Of a DNA stretch of 64,000 bases, positions 1-9,119 are shown piece by piece. Below the pieces are notes generated by a model, which worked only from the letters and a program-made list of their open reading frames with translations, was not told where the DNA came from and made no database searches. Location of the stretch: the NCBI RefSeq assembly GCF_000966285.1, contig NZ_KQ031391.1, positions 1,508,378 to 1,572,377 on the forward strand, in the 5' to 3' direction. The first letter of the stretch is position 1. The number at the start of each line of letters is the position of its first letter. A program made the position numbers and the translations under genes. The DNA is from Pseudofrankia sp. DC12 (GTDB taxonomy: Bacteria > Actinomycetota > Actinomycetes > Frankiales > Frankiaceae).

Positions 1-881
1 GACTGCTGGCCGTGCAGGGTGACGACGTCCACCGAGTCCCGGTGGCCCGCGATCCGGCCGGCGACCGCGGCGATCTCGCCGGCCCCGGGCAGGAAGACGA
101 GCACGTCCCCGGACGTCTCCCGCAGGGCCCGCCCGATGGTCGCGGCGACGTGGTCGAGCAGCCGCGGGTCGACCCGCAGGCCGTGCGCCGCCGTGATCGC
201 AACCGGTGCCGGGGCCCAGACCACGTCGACGTCGAACAGCGGGGCATCCGTGCCCACGACGGGCGCCGCCGGCCCGGAGCCGCCGAGCAGGCCGGCGAGC
301 CGCCGTGTGTCGGCGGTCGCCGAGGTCGCGAGCACCATCAGGTCAGGGCGCAACGTCGCGCGGACGTCGAGCAGGAACGCGAGGCCCAGGTCGGCGTCGA
401 GGTGCCGCTCATGGCACTCGTCAAGGATCACGACGCCGGTCCCGGGCAGCTCCGGGTCGCGCTGCAACCGCCGGACGAGCACCCCCGTCGTCACCACCTC
501 GACCCGGGTGGACGGCCCCACTCGGCGGTCGCCGCGGATCGTGTAGCCGACCGCCCCACCGACCTCACCGCCGGCGTCGCCGCCGGCGTCGCCGCCGGCG
601 AGGGAAGCCATCCGCCGCGCCGCCGCCCGGACGGCGACGCGCCGCGGTTCCGCGACCAGGACCCGGCCGCTGACCTCGTCCGCCAGCGCCAGCGGGACCA
701 GCGTCGTCTTGCCCGTGCCGGGCGGCGCCACCAGCACGGCGGCCCCGCCCGCATCGGCTCCGTCCGGGGCGGCGCCGGGGCCGCGAGTAGAACGCCCGTC
801 GCCGGTCAGCGCGGCGATGAGCGCGGGCAGGACGTCCCGGACGGGCAGGTCCACCCCGGTGGCCGCGCGGTCGGGCAACAT
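1..881 (-). CDS. hrpB: ATP-dependent RNA helicase HrpB (5' part, runs off the window)
   Basis: Reading leftward from an ATG at 881, the protein begins MLPDRAATGVDLPVRDVLPA and is open to base 1, so only about the first 293 residues are present. A Walker A motif PPGTGKTTLVPLALADE, the motif Ia-like EPRRVAVRAAARRMA, YTIRGDRR, TTGVLVRRL, the DExH box ILDECHERHLDADLG and motif III ATSATAD follow in the order expected for DEAH/HrpB helicases. Residues DVLVFLPGAGEIAAV mark the start of the second RecA domain. HrpB is a nucleic-acid-dependent ATPase of uncertain physiological role in actinobacteria. A short in-frame repeat encoding AGGD units lies near 570-600 between the Walker A region and YTIRGD. 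The gene stands alone, divergent from the small membrane protein to its right. Confidence 0.9.
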   Translation of the reverse strand, partial: MLPDRAATGVDLPVRDVLPALIAALTGDGRSTRGPGAAPDGADAGGAAVLVAPPGTGKTTLVPLALADEVSGRVLVAEPRRVAVRAAARRMASLAGGDAGGDAGGEVGGAVGYTIRGDRRVGPSTRVEVVTTGVLVRRLQRDPELPGTGVVILDECHERHLDADLGLAFLLDVRATLRPDLMVLATSATADTRRLAGLLGGSGPAAPVVGTDAPLFDVDVVWAPAPVAITAAHGLRVDPRLLDHVAATIGRALRETSGDVLVFLPGAGEIAAVAGRIAGHRDSVDVVTLHGQQ

Positions 882-983
882 GCGGCCAGTGTCCCATCGA
901 CGATCACGCATCGCGACCCACGGCCGTCGTTCGGGCGGCGGTGGGAAGCTCGGCCCGTAGACACGCGCCGGCGGGCCGAGCGG

Positions 984-1406
984 ATGGCGCAGGCCCGCCG
1001 GCTGGTCGGCCAGGCCGGACAGGACCGCACTGTGCCCTGGTACCTCGCGTTCGGCTGTGCCGCGGCCGGGGCCGGCGCGTCCTTCGACGCGTTCGGCGAC
1101 ACCATCGGTTTCTTCTACGCCCTCGGGCTGTCCGTCGCGTTCGCCGGGCTGTCCTGGGGGACGCTGCGGCTGGTCCCGGCCATGCTGGCGGACCTGAGCC
1201 AGGAAGGATACGGCGCGCCGAGGACGTGGCTGACGCTGCTGCGGGCTCCGGTGACGGCCCGGGGATCTCTCGTCCTGGCGGCCGCCGTCCCGGTCGCGGT
1301 GGCGCTGGCGAAGACGGTCGGGTTCTTCTTTCTCGGCGGGGTTGCGCTGGTTCTGGTCGCCACGGGCCTGGCCCTGGCCGCCGCGTGGGCGCTCAACCGG
1401 TCCTGA
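984..1406 (+). CDS. Small integral membrane protein, function unknown
   Basis: This 140-residue protein starts MAQARRLVGQAGQDRTVPWY at ATG 984; no in-frame ATG or GTG immediately upstream is convincing. It shows a basic N-terminus, then hydrophobic stretches around residues 20-65 (LAFGCAAAGAGASFDAFGDT, FFYALGLSVAFAGLSWGTL) and two more near 90-137 (LVLAAAVPVAVALAKTVGFF and FLGGVALVLVATGLALAAAW), consistent with four membrane segments and a short loop between pairs. I do not recognise the family. It is divergent from hrpB with about 100 bases between, so the two could share a promoter region. The end is followed by a 70-base gap before the convergent kinase gene. Confidence 0.6.
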   Translation: MAQARRLVGQAGQDRTVPWYLAFGCAAAGAGASFDAFGDTIGFFYALGLSVAFAGLSWGTLRLVPAMLADLSQEGYGAPRTWLTLLRAPVTARGSLVLAAAVPVAVALAKTVGFFFLGGVALVLVATGLALAAAWALNRS

Positions 1407-1479
1407 CCGCGGCGCCCGGCGAAGACCGCGGAGCCGCAGGTGCTGGGCGGCGGACATCGCGAACCGCCATGGACTCCGG

Positions 1480-2616
1480 TCAGCCTGTGTACGGATTCCG
1501 CAGGCTCACCGAAGCCAACCGGTCGAACAGGGCGACCTGGTCGGGGCCGGCATTAGGCCGCACCGAGACGGTTGATGATCTTGTCGAGGTTCTGGAGCTC
1601 GGCGTCGGCGGATGAGCCGTAGGCCAGGGCCAGGGCCGCGCGAAGGCCGGTGAAGGCGGCCAGCGCCGCCTGCGCCTGGCCGGTGGCGGCGAGCATGAAC
1701 GCCGCGGTACGGCGAGCTTCGAGGAGGCGCAGGGGTCCTCCGCGGCCGGGTCGACATGGTCGAGGTAGGCGCGAAGACGGTCGAGGGCTGCCTGCGGATC
1801 CGCCTGGACCGACGGCGGCGCGGCCTGGACGTGCAGTGAGCGCAGCGACTCACCGCTCCCAGTGCCGTAGAAGACCCGTTCGCCGGTGAGAAGACCGAAA
1901 AGCAGGCAGCCAAGCGAGTAGATGTCGGAAGCGGTGGTGATGACGCTGCCGAGGTGTTGCTCGGGCGACATGTAGTCCGGGGTGCCGATGGTGTGATCGA
2001 CCTGGGTCAGGCGCGGTGGGGCGTCGGCGCCGCGCAGGATCGCGATGCCGAAGTCGAGAACCTTGACGAACCCACCGGGGACCAGCATGAGGTTCGCCGG
2101 CTTGATGTCCCGATGGACGATGTCGACCGCATGGACGCTCGCCAACACGGCCGCGACCTGAGCCGTGACGCCTGCCGCCTGGGCGATGCCAAGCGGGGCC
2201 TTCTCATAGTCAGCGCTTTCGATGAGCGTTTCGACGGTGGACCCGCGTAGCAGCTGCATGACGAGCCAGATCCGCCGGCTGCCGTCCGGAAACGTATGGA
2301 CGCCGGTGTCGAAGACGGCGGGAATGCCGGGGTGCTCCAGACCGGCCGTCGTCCGGATCTCCCGCAGGAACCGCTTCTGGGTGATGGCCTGCTGCTCGTC
2401 AAACGTCAACCGCTCCGGGCTGCCCGGTGGGCCGGGTGGGCTCCCGGGCGGCCGGAGCAGCTTGATCGCGACGGGACGGTCCAGGCGCTCGTCGTAGCCG
2501 TAGAAGACCTCGCTCATGCCGCCGCTGCCGAGCAGGCCGTCGACGCGGTAGCGACCGGCGAGGCGGATCCGCTCGTCGGGGGCGTTCGCGCTTTCCGTCG
2601 TGTGCGGGTCAGTCAC
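1480..2616 (-). CDS. Serine/threonine protein kinase, C-terminus probably frameshifted
   Basis: A GTG start at 2616 follows a good ribosome site (AGGGTGAGG). The kinase domain fills residues about 20-290: glycine loop LLGSGGMSEVF, VAIKLL lysine, catalytic loop IVHRDIKPANL, DFG in VKVLDFGIA, and GTPDYMSPEQHL activation segment. It is a Hanks-type (PknB-like) cytosolic kinase. No membrane segment is seen. After about residue 300 (AYLDHVDPAAEDP) this frame becomes arginine/proline-rich nonsense, whereas the -1 frame continues as LRLLEARRTAAFMLAATG and QAALAAFTGLRAALALAYG, ending INRLGAA at a stop at 1553-1555. The shift falls in a short C run near 1730, so one C is probably missing, either a sequencing error or a real lesion. 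The intended gene is then 1553-2616. Confidence 0.85.
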   Translation of the reverse strand: MTDPHTTESANAPDERIRLAGRYRVDGLLGSGGMSEVFYGYDERLDRPVAIKLLRPPGSPPGPPGSPERLTFDEQQAITQKRFLREIRTTAGLEHPGIPAVFDTGVHTFPDGSRRIWLVMQLLRGSTVETLIESADYEKAPLGIAQAAGVTAQVAAVLASVHAVDIVHRDIKPANLMLVPGGFVKVLDFGIAILRGADAPPRLTQVDHTIGTPDYMSPEQHLGSVITTASDIYSLGCLLFGLLTGERVFYGTGSGESLRSLHVQAAPPSVQADPQAALDRLRAYLDHVDPAAEDPCASSKLAVPRRSCSPPPARRRRRWPPSPAFARPWPWPTAHPPTPSSRTSTRSSTVSVRPNAGPDQVALFDRLASVSLRNPYTG

Positions 2617-2700
2617 GCCTCACCCTGCCGAGGTGTCGCATCCTTCTACGGTTTTACCGCGCCGGACCTGCCGCGAGTTGTCCTGTTTGGGAAGAGCTGG

Positions 2701-5700
2701 TCAGGTCGTCTCGCGGAGCATCTCGGTGCGCAGCCGGGCGAGCGCCTCGTCGCGGGCCGGGTCGGTGATGATCCGGTAGGCACGGGTCCGGGCCGCCTGC
2801 TTGAACGCCTGCTGGAACTCGGCATTGTCGAAGTAGAGCTTCATGAACTCGTTGTTCCGCTCGGCGTTGACCGCGACGATGTCGTCCAGACGGCCGTCGG
2901 CGACCTGGCCGAACCGCGCCTCGTCGTTCATCAGCGCGACCTGCTGCATCCGAGGATCCTCGACCAGGCCGGCGACCTGCTGGAAGAGCAGGATCTGGTC
3001 GGACGTGCCCAGATCGAGGCCGAAATGCTCGTTCAGGTCGTTGATGACGTCCGCGAGCCGGGCCAGCTCCGGCTCGACGAAACCACCGCCGTCGGCCGCG
3101 TGGCCGCGGACGACCTGGTCGCCGGACGGCGAGAGCGACACGTCGTGGCGGCCGGTGAACTCGAGGCGATAGTGGGTCAGGTCCGAGTCGCCGATGTCGA
3201 CGGCGGCGGCTTCCCGGCCGGGGAGGCGCCGTAGGAGGATCCGGCCGTACTGATAGAGCCGCTCCAGGGTCGGGTCGCCCCAGTCCAGGATCTGCGCGAG
3301 CAGGCTGTAGGCCCGGCAGTACTTCGTCAGCGCGTCGCGGAACTGCTCACGCTCCGCCACGGTTTCCAGCGCTCTGAACCGGTCGACGGCGGGGTCGAGG
3401 AGCCGGTGCAGCTCGGCGTGCAGCTTGCGCTCGGCCGCGCCGGGCATCCGGTCCGGGCCGGCCGCCGCGAGCACCCGCATGAACGACTCCAGCTCGGAGA
3501 CGTCCAGGATCTGGTAGCCCATGACCTCGGTCTGCTTGCTGTACAGCAGGTTCGCGTCGGGCTGCTCGGTCAGTGCGCCCTCGAACCAGGGCTTGAACGA
3601 CGTCTGGATGTCCTCGGCGTCGTTGACGAAGTCGACGATCCGGACGTCGTCCTGGCTCTTGAGCGGGTGGGTCCGGTTCAGCCGGGACAGCGTCTGGACC
3701 GCGGCCACGCCGGTCAGCGGCTTGTCGACGTACATCGCGCACAGCAGCGGCTGGTCGAAGCCGGTCTGGTACTTGTCCGCGACGACGAGAATCCGGTACT
3801 CGTCCTGGTTGCGCGCCGCCGCGTCCGGGTCGTCGGCCTTCGTGTAGGCGAACCTCGCCGGCAGCTGGCCTTCCGGGAACCCGTTGATCTTCGATTCGGT
3901 GAACTCGTGGCTGCTTTCCTCGTCGGTCAGCGTGCCCGAGAACGCGACCAGCGGGCGGCAGTTCGTGAGCCCGGCGTCGTCGACGAACCGGCGGATCGCC
4001 TGGAAGAGGTTCAGCGCCTGCTGACGGCCGTCGGTGACGACCATGGCCTTCGCCCGGCCGCCGAGCCGGCCGGAGATGTTCTTGTCGAAGTCCTCGACGA
4101 TCAGCCTCGCCTTCTGCGCGGCCGAGCCGGGGTGCGCCTCGACCAGCTGCACGAGCTTGCGCCGGGCCTTCTTCTTCTCGACCTCCGGGTTGGAGATCTC
4201 CGACTCCTGCTGCTCGACGGCGGCGCTGCTCAGCCGCCACATCGCCTCGTAGGTGAGGTAGTTCTTCAGCACGTCGAGGATGTAGCCCTCGTCGATCGCC
4301 TGCTGCATCGAGTAGATGTGGAAGGGCGCGAGCAGTGGCTCGCCGCCGTCGTCCAGGCGCGTCGGGTCGGGGGTGCCGAACAGCTTCAGCGTCGCCGACG
4401 TCGGAGTCGCGGTGAAGGCGAAGTAGGACAGGTTCGGCTGCCGGCCGCGGACCCTGGTCTGGTAGGTCGCCTCGTCCTCGTCGGGATCCCGGTCCGATCG
4501 CGCACCGATGGCCTGCTTGAGCTTCGCCGCCTGCTCGCCGGTCTGCGAGGTGTGCGCCTCATCGATGATCACGGCATAGCGCTTCGCGCGCAGGCCCTTG
4601 CCGGCGACCTTGTCGAGGATGAACGGGTACTTCTCCAGCGTCGAGATGATGATCTGCGACGTCGCGTCGGCCAGCGCGGCGGCGAGCTGCGCCGAGTCCT
4701 CGTCGATCTTCTTGACGACGCCAGGGGTGTGGTCGAACTGGTAGATCGTGTCCTGGAGCTGCCGGTCGAGGACGACCCGGTCGGTGATGACGACGACCTT
4801 GTCGAACACCTTCTGGTTCTTCTCGTCGAACAGGGTCGACAGGCGGTGCGCGAGCCAGGCGATCGTGTTCGACTTGCCCGAGCCGGCGGAATGCTGGACC
4901 AGGTAGTTCTGGCCGGCGCCGGACGCGCGGGCATGGCCGACCATCTTCTGGACGGCGTGCCACTGGTGGTAGCGGGGGAAGATCCGGTCCAGCTCGTGGA
5001 CGCTGGTCTTCGTGCCCTTCTTCGTCCCCTTGGCATCGACGTGCGCGAACCGCTGCAGCATCTCCAGCCAGTTGTCCGGGCTCCAGACCTGCTCCCACAG
5101 GTAGGCCACCCGGTAGGAGCCCTCCGTGGCCGGCGGGTTGCCGGCCGCGCCGGACTCCCCCGGGCCGTTCGAGCCGAGGTTGAACGGCAGGAACCGGGTG
5201 TCCGCTCCCTTCAGCCGGGTCGCGACGAAGGCCCGGTCCGGGTCGACGGCGAAGTGCACCAGGGCGCGCTTCGCGAAGAACAGCTCCCGCGGGTCCCGCT
5301 TCCGGTACTGCGCGATCGCGTCCTCCGCGGACTGCCCGGTCATCCCGTTCTTCAGCTCGACGGACGCCACCGGCAGACCGTTGACGAAGAACGCCAGATC
5401 CACCGACTCGTGCGGGTTCTTCGCGCTGAAACGCAGCTGCCGGGCGACCGTCAGGACGTTGGCCTCGTACTCCTTGAGCGCGTCGACGGCGAGCGTGTGC
5501 CCGGGCCGGAAGTACGCCAGGTCGATCTGGACCCCACGATCCCGCACACCCTGGCGCAGCACGTCCAGAACGCCGCGGGCGTCGATCTCGGACGCCACCC
5601 GCTGCGAGAACTGCCGGTGCGCCACCACCTTGTCGCCGTAGAGCTCAACCAGCCGGTCCCAGCTCTTCTGCTGGGTCGCGCCGATGAACCGCAGAAGCTC

Positions 5701-5826
5701 GGCCGTGTCGATCCCCTGCACGGCGTCAAACCCGAGGGTCGGCTGGCCCCGCTTCCACCCCCGGTCGAGCAGCTCCTGCTCCACCCGGGCCTCGAACGCC
5801 AGCTCCGTGTACGCCCCCGGCGTCAT
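2701..5826 (-). CDS. hsdR: Type I restriction enzyme, subunit R (HsdR)
   Basis: This 1041-residue protein is full length for HsdR. The N-terminal nuclease lobe carries VDLAFFVNGLPVASVELKN (residues about 140-160), a PD-(D/E)xK-like core. The motor follows: Walker A HSAGSGKSNTIAWLAHR near residue 310, VVVITDRVVLDRQL, ISTLEKYPFI, the DEAH box VIIDEAHTSQTGE, TATPTSATLKLFG, and second-domain motifs VVADKYQTGFDQP and VQTLSRLNRTHP. HsdR translocates DNA and cuts it when the site is unmethylated, in an R2M2S complex with the neighbouring HsdM and HsdS. Its ATG overlaps the stop of hsdS1 in an ATGA, so the order on the transcript is hsdM-hsdS1-hsdR with tight translational coupling. Confidence 0.95.
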   Translation of the reverse strand: MTPGAYTELAFEARVEQELLDRGWKRGQPTLGFDAVQGIDTAELLRFIGATQQKSWDRLVELYGDKVVAHRQFSQRVASEIDARGVLDVLRQGVRDRGVQIDLAYFRPGHTLAVDALKEYEANVLTVARQLRFSAKNPHESVDLAFFVNGLPVASVELKNGMTGQSAEDAIAQYRKRDPRELFFAKRALVHFAVDPDRAFVATRLKGADTRFLPFNLGSNGPGESGAAGNPPATEGSYRVAYLWEQVWSPDNWLEMLQRFAHVDAKGTKKGTKTSVHELDRIFPRYHQWHAVQKMVGHARASGAGQNYLVQHSAGSGKSNTIAWLAHRLSTLFDEKNQKVFDKVVVITDRVVLDRQLQDTIYQFDHTPGVVKKIDEDSAQLAAALADATSQIIISTLEKYPFILDKVAGKGLRAKRYAVIIDEAHTSQTGEQAAKLKQAIGARSDRDPDEDEATYQTRVRGRQPNLSYFAFTATPTSATLKLFGTPDPTRLDDGGEPLLAPFHIYSMQQAIDEGYILDVLKNYLTYEAMWRLSSAAVEQQESEISNPEVEKKKARRKLVQLVEAHPGSAAQKARLIVEDFDKNISGRLGGRAKAMVVTDGRQQALNLFQAIRRFVDDAGLTNCRPLVAFSGTLTDEESSHEFTESKINGFPEGQLPARFAYTKADDPDAAARNQDEYRILVVADKYQTGFDQPLLCAMYVDKPLTGVAAVQTLSRLNRTHPLKSQDDVRIVDFVNDAEDIQTSFKPWFEGALTEQPDANLLYSKQTEVMGYQILDVSELESFMRVLAAAGPDRMPGAAERKLHAELHRLLDPAVDRFRALETVAEREQFRDALTKYCRAYSLLAQILDWGDPTLERLYQYGRILLRRLPGREAAAVDIGDSDLTHYRLEFTGRHDVSLSPSGDQVVRGHAADGGGFVEPELARLADVINDLNEHFGLDLGTSDQILLFQQVAGLVEDPRMQQVALMNDEARFGQVADGRLDDIVAVNAERNNEFMKLYFDNAEFQQAFKQAARTRAYRIITDPARDEALARLRTEMLRETT

Positions 5827-7088
5827 GCCACAGCCCCTGTCCGCGCCGTCGTCACATCGATCTGCTCAGTCACGGCGGCCGTAATGAGCTCCTGCCGCCG
5901 CGCTGCGGCGAGAGCGTTCTGCCGCGCGAAGGCGGTCAGGGCACCCCGATGTCGTTCCTCGTCCCAGGTGCACGCCATGACGATTGACTCCTGGGCTTCT
6001 GGCGGGGGTATCAAGAGGGGCGTCCCCAGCAGTATCGCCGTGCTGAGATTCGCCATCGTGCTACCTACCGCATACTTCTCAAAGTAGTGTCGAATCGCCG
6101 AGATGGCCAGGTACCTCTGCATATATTCCGGGTGGAAATCATCGTTGGAGAAGCGGACCCGAAGGGCGCCTGTCCCGCACAGCCAGCCGCCCTGATGTTC
6201 GCCGACGACCGCCGCCCGTCCCAGTTCCCCGCGCCGTGCAAAAACTACGTCCCCGGGCTCGAGGACGTGGCGCCCGAGGCGCGCGCGAATCTCGTCACTG
6301 ACGGTCGTGCTGTAGTCCGGAAGGAGGCCGGTCGGGCCAATATTGGCCGGGTTGATGATCGGCCAGCCGCCGTCGATGTAATCTTCGGCGTGGAGTTGAC
6401 TCCCGAACGGGCCGGTTTGCACGTCGCACTCCACGCTCCGCAGGCGTGCCTGCCCCCAACTGTCGGGAACCGCGCCGAGGGGCGCATAGTCCGCGGGCGT
6501 GAGATTTGGCAGGTCCTGGCCCCGAATACGGTTGTCCAGAACGACTGCCAGCCGTTCGGACCAGGATCGAATCGTGTTCGCGCGCAGCTCCCTGAAGCGG
6601 TCGATCTTCGAAATCTCGCTGTCGAGGAAGTCGGCGATGCGGCGTTGCTCATCAAGCGGCGGCAGGTGCACCGATATGGCCCCGAGGTCACCCGGGTTGA
6701 TCGCCGGGTAGCTCACACCCGTAGACCGTGCGACCACCTCCTCAATGAAGCATGTCGATTGACATGTGTAAGCGAGGAAGCGGCCGTCGACGGTTGGTCG
6801 TGGCTCGACCACCGCGAAGCCTGTCGAGAAGACAAGCGGTTCCTCGGCGACCGGAACATGGGCCACCGCCCGAAGGTAGGTGCGGACGGTCGAAACAATT
6901 GTGCTTCCCGCGGGCGCGAGGCGACGCGCCCGAGAGGGAGCGGAAGCAAATGTTGTCCGCTCGACTGGAATCTCTATTGCACCAGCCGAGCTGACCGATG
7001 AGATGTCGATGTACTTGAAGGCGAAATCCGGGCTGGTCGACTCGGACAGGACGTACCGGTTGATATAGCCCGTATCCTTGAGTCTCAC
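5823..7088 (-). CDS. hsdS: Type I restriction specificity subunit S, first copy (HsdS1)
   Basis: A 421-residue S subunit with two target recognition domains, each followed by a conserved helix. The first conserved block is LPPLDEQRRIADFLDSEISKI near residues 142-162; the second is the region EAQESIVMACTWDEERHRG before the C-terminus. The GTG start at 7088 overlaps the hsdM stop as GTGA, and the stop overlaps the hsdR ATG. TRD1 (YINRYVLSESTSPDFAFKYI) and TRD2 (CDVQTGPFGSQLHAEDYIDG) show no obvious match to those of the second hsdS at 9120-10454, but the tails are alike (ITAAVTEQIDVTTARTGAVA against VMAAVTGQIDTSTARGAVP). The DNA from about 6090 to 7060 is visibly AT-richer than its surroundings, as expected for a recently exchanged TRD segment. 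Confidence 0.92.
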   Translation of the reverse strand: MRLKDTGYINRYVLSESTSPDFAFKYIDISSVSSAGAIEIPVERTTFASAPSRARRLAPAGSTIVSTVRTYLRAVAHVPVAEEPLVFSTGFAVVEPRPTVDGRFLAYTCQSTCFIEEVVARSTGVSYPAINPGDLGAISVHLPPLDEQRRIADFLDSEISKIDRFRELRANTIRSWSERLAVVLDNRIRGQDLPNLTPADYAPLGAVPDSWGQARLRSVECDVQTGPFGSQLHAEDYIDGGWPIINPANIGPTGLLPDYSTTVSDEIRARLGRHVLEPGDVVFARRGELGRAAVVGEHQGGWLCGTGALRVRFSNDDFHPEYMQRYLAISAIRHYFEKYAVGSTMANLSTAILLGTPLLIPPPEAQESIVMACTWDEERHRGALTAFARQNALAAARRQELITAAVTEQIDVTTARTGAVA

Positions 7089-9070
7089 GACGTGACCTCG
7101 CCGAGGAGCTTCTGGATCTGGGCTTCCAGCTCGCGGAGCTCAGCGTCGATCTCAGCCAGGGGCCTGGGCGGCGTGTACACATAGAAGTGCCTGGTGAAGG
7201 GGATCTCGTAGCCGACCTTGGTCTTTTGGTGGTCGATCCAGGCGTCGGGGACGTGGGGGGTGACCTCGCGGGCGAAGTAGGTCTCGATGTCCTCGTCGAG
7301 GGGGACGTTCTCGAAGTCGCGCAGGTCCGGGTCGGGCAGCGGGGCGCCCGTCCTGTCGCGCTGCACCTCGCCCTCGGGATCGGAGACCGCGACCGCGCCC
7401 CAGAACGCCTTGAGATGCGCCGCGGTACCCGGCAGGCTCGCTCCCCCGGCCATCGCGGCACCGAGCAGCGCGGCCGTCGCCTCGTCCTTCGTCCACCAGA
7501 CGGAACCGATCGCGTCGCGCAGCGCCTCGACCAGCCTCTCGCGACCGTCCCACTTCAGCAGCGCCTTCGCCTCGGTGAGGGCGAGCAACGTGTCCTCGCT
7601 GATCTCGAAACGCTGCCTGAGCGGCCGCTCGACGGTGATCCGGTGATAGCCGAAGTCGCGCGTGCCGAAGATCTTCACCTTGGCGTGGTCCGGATGCGCG
7701 GGCTCGGCGGCTACCTCCAACGCACGGCCGTACAGCGTCGTGATGTGGGTGATCTGGGCGGCGGAGATCTGCTTGCGCTTGTCCCCCAGGGACTTGCGCA
7801 TCTTCTCCCACTGGTCGCGGGCGTCGAGCAGGATCACCTTGCCGGCCAGCTTCGCCGGCTTGCGGTTCGAGAGGATCCAGAAGTACGTCGAGATCCCGGT
7901 GTTGTAGAAGAGCTGGTCAGGCAGGGCGACGATGCCTTCGAGCCAGTCGCGCTCCAGAATCCACTGGCGGATCCTCGACTCGCCGGACTCGGCCGCCCCG
8001 GTGAACAGTGGCGAGCCGTTGAAGACGATCGCGAGGCGGGCGCCCTTGCCCTCGGCGTTCTCCATCTTCGAGATCATGTGCTGGAGGAACAGGAACGACC
8101 CGTCGTTGATGCGCGGCAGGCCGGCGCCGAACCGGCCGGCGTACCCGAGCTCGGCCTCCCCCTCGACCTCGTCCTTGACCTTCTTCCACTCCACGCCGAA
8201 CGGCGGGTTGGCGAGCATGTAGTCGAACCGCCGGCCGGGGAACCGGTCCTCGCTGAACGAGTTGCCGAGCGCGATGTCCCCACTCTGGTTACGCAGCAGC
8301 ATCTCCGACTGGCAGATCGCCCAGGACTCCGGGTTGACCTCCTGGCCGTTGAGGAAGACGTTGACGCCCGGGTTCATGCTTCGCAGATGGTCGGCGGCGG
8401 CGGTCAGCATGCCGCCGGTCCCGCAGGAGGGGTCGTAGACATTGATCACCTGGCCCGGCCCGGCGACGGTGTCGGCGTCCGGGGCGACGAGCAGGTTGAC
8501 CATCAGCTCGATGACCTCACGGGGAGTGAAGTGCTCACCGGCGGTCTCGTTCGAGTCCTCCGCGAACTTGCGGATCAGGTGCTCGAAGACGTAGCCCATG
8601 TCGTGGCTCGACAGGCTGCCGAGGTCCGTCATCTGCTTGAACCGGCCGACAACCTGGTACAGCAGCTTCGCGCTGGCGAGCCTGCCGATCTGGTTGTCCA
8701 GACCGAAGGCCTCCAGAACGGCCCGCACGTTCGGCGAGAAGCCGTTCACATAGTCCCGAAGGTTCTTCGCCACGACCGTCTGGTTGGTGGAGTCGGCGGC
8801 GACCGTCGCGAAATCCTGCTGGGAGACGTTGTAGAACTGCCGCCCGGCGGTGCTCACCAGGACCGGGTGCTTGTTCAGGTGGGTCAGCGAAGCGTCCTTG
8901 TCGCGGACGGCCTGGCGGGTGTCGGCCATGACCGCGTCGAGGCGCCGCATCAGCGTGAACGGAAGGATCACGCCGCCGTACTCGTGCCGCTTGTAGTCGC
9001 CGCGCAGCAGGTCGGCCACCGCCCAGATGTCGGCGGCCATCTTGGAGTGACTGGGCCCGGGGGAAGTCAC
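7085..9070 (-). CDS. hsdM: Type I N6-adenine DNA methyltransferase, subunit M (HsdM)
   Basis: A 661-residue M subunit starting at GTG 9070 (MTSPGPSHSKMAADIWAVAD). The N-terminal helical HsdM domain spans residues about 10-150. Then comes the SAM-binding motif I VYDPSCGTGGMLTAA and the catalytic motif IV MLANPPFGVEW, followed by HMISKM, GARLAIVFNGSPLF and LDARDQWEKMRK. It methylates adenine at the site chosen by HsdS and protects host DNA. The C-terminal helix ends LEAQIQKLLGEVTS. It overlaps hsdS1 by four bases. The first 100 bases and the 40 bases before the start recur almost unchanged at 10480-10623 (see the hsdM relic), so this operon has been duplicated in part. Confidence 0.95.
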   Translation of the reverse strand: MTSPGPSHSKMAADIWAVADLLRGDYKRHEYGGVILPFTLMRRLDAVMADTRQAVRDKDASLTHLNKHPVLVSTAGRQFYNVSQQDFATVAADSTNQTVVAKNLRDYVNGFSPNVRAVLEAFGLDNQIGRLASAKLLYQVVGRFKQMTDLGSLSSHDMGYVFEHLIRKFAEDSNETAGEHFTPREVIELMVNLLVAPDADTVAGPGQVINVYDPSCGTGGMLTAAADHLRSMNPGVNVFLNGQEVNPESWAICQSEMLLRNQSGDIALGNSFSEDRFPGRRFDYMLANPPFGVEWKKVKDEVEGEAELGYAGRFGAGLPRINDGSFLFLQHMISKMENAEGKGARLAIVFNGSPLFTGAAESGESRIRQWILERDWLEGIVALPDQLFYNTGISTYFWILSNRKPAKLAGKVILLDARDQWEKMRKSLGDKRKQISAAQITHITTLYGRALEVAAEPAHPDHAKVKIFGTRDFGYHRITVERPLRQRFEISEDTLLALTEAKALLKWDGRERLVEALRDAIGSVWWTKDEATAALLGAAMAGGASLPGTAAHLKAFWGAVAVSDPEGEVQRDRTGAPLPDPDLRDFENVPLDEDIETYFAREVTPHVPDAWIDHQKTKVGYEIPFTRHFYVYTPPRPLAEIDAELRELEAQIQKLLGEVTS

Positions 9071-9108
9071 AGGTTCTCCTCTTGGTCTTCCTGCGTCGGC
9101 ATGGGTCG
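8965..9108 (-). repeat. Copy A of a 144-base duplicated hsdM 5' segment
   Basis: This stretch covers about 38 bases upstream of hsdM and its first 35 codons. The same stretch, with scattered substitutions, occurs at 10480-10623. The shared upstream part encodes PTQEDQEENL here and PTQEDREDSL at the end of the methylase gene 10582-12375. Confidence 0.9.
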
Positions 9109-9119
9109 AGGGGGCGGTG

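Noticed and set aside
3406-6087. Long plus-strand frame opposite hsdR
   Set aside because: Arg/Leu/Val-rich shadow of a real gene with clear helicase motifs on the minus strand.
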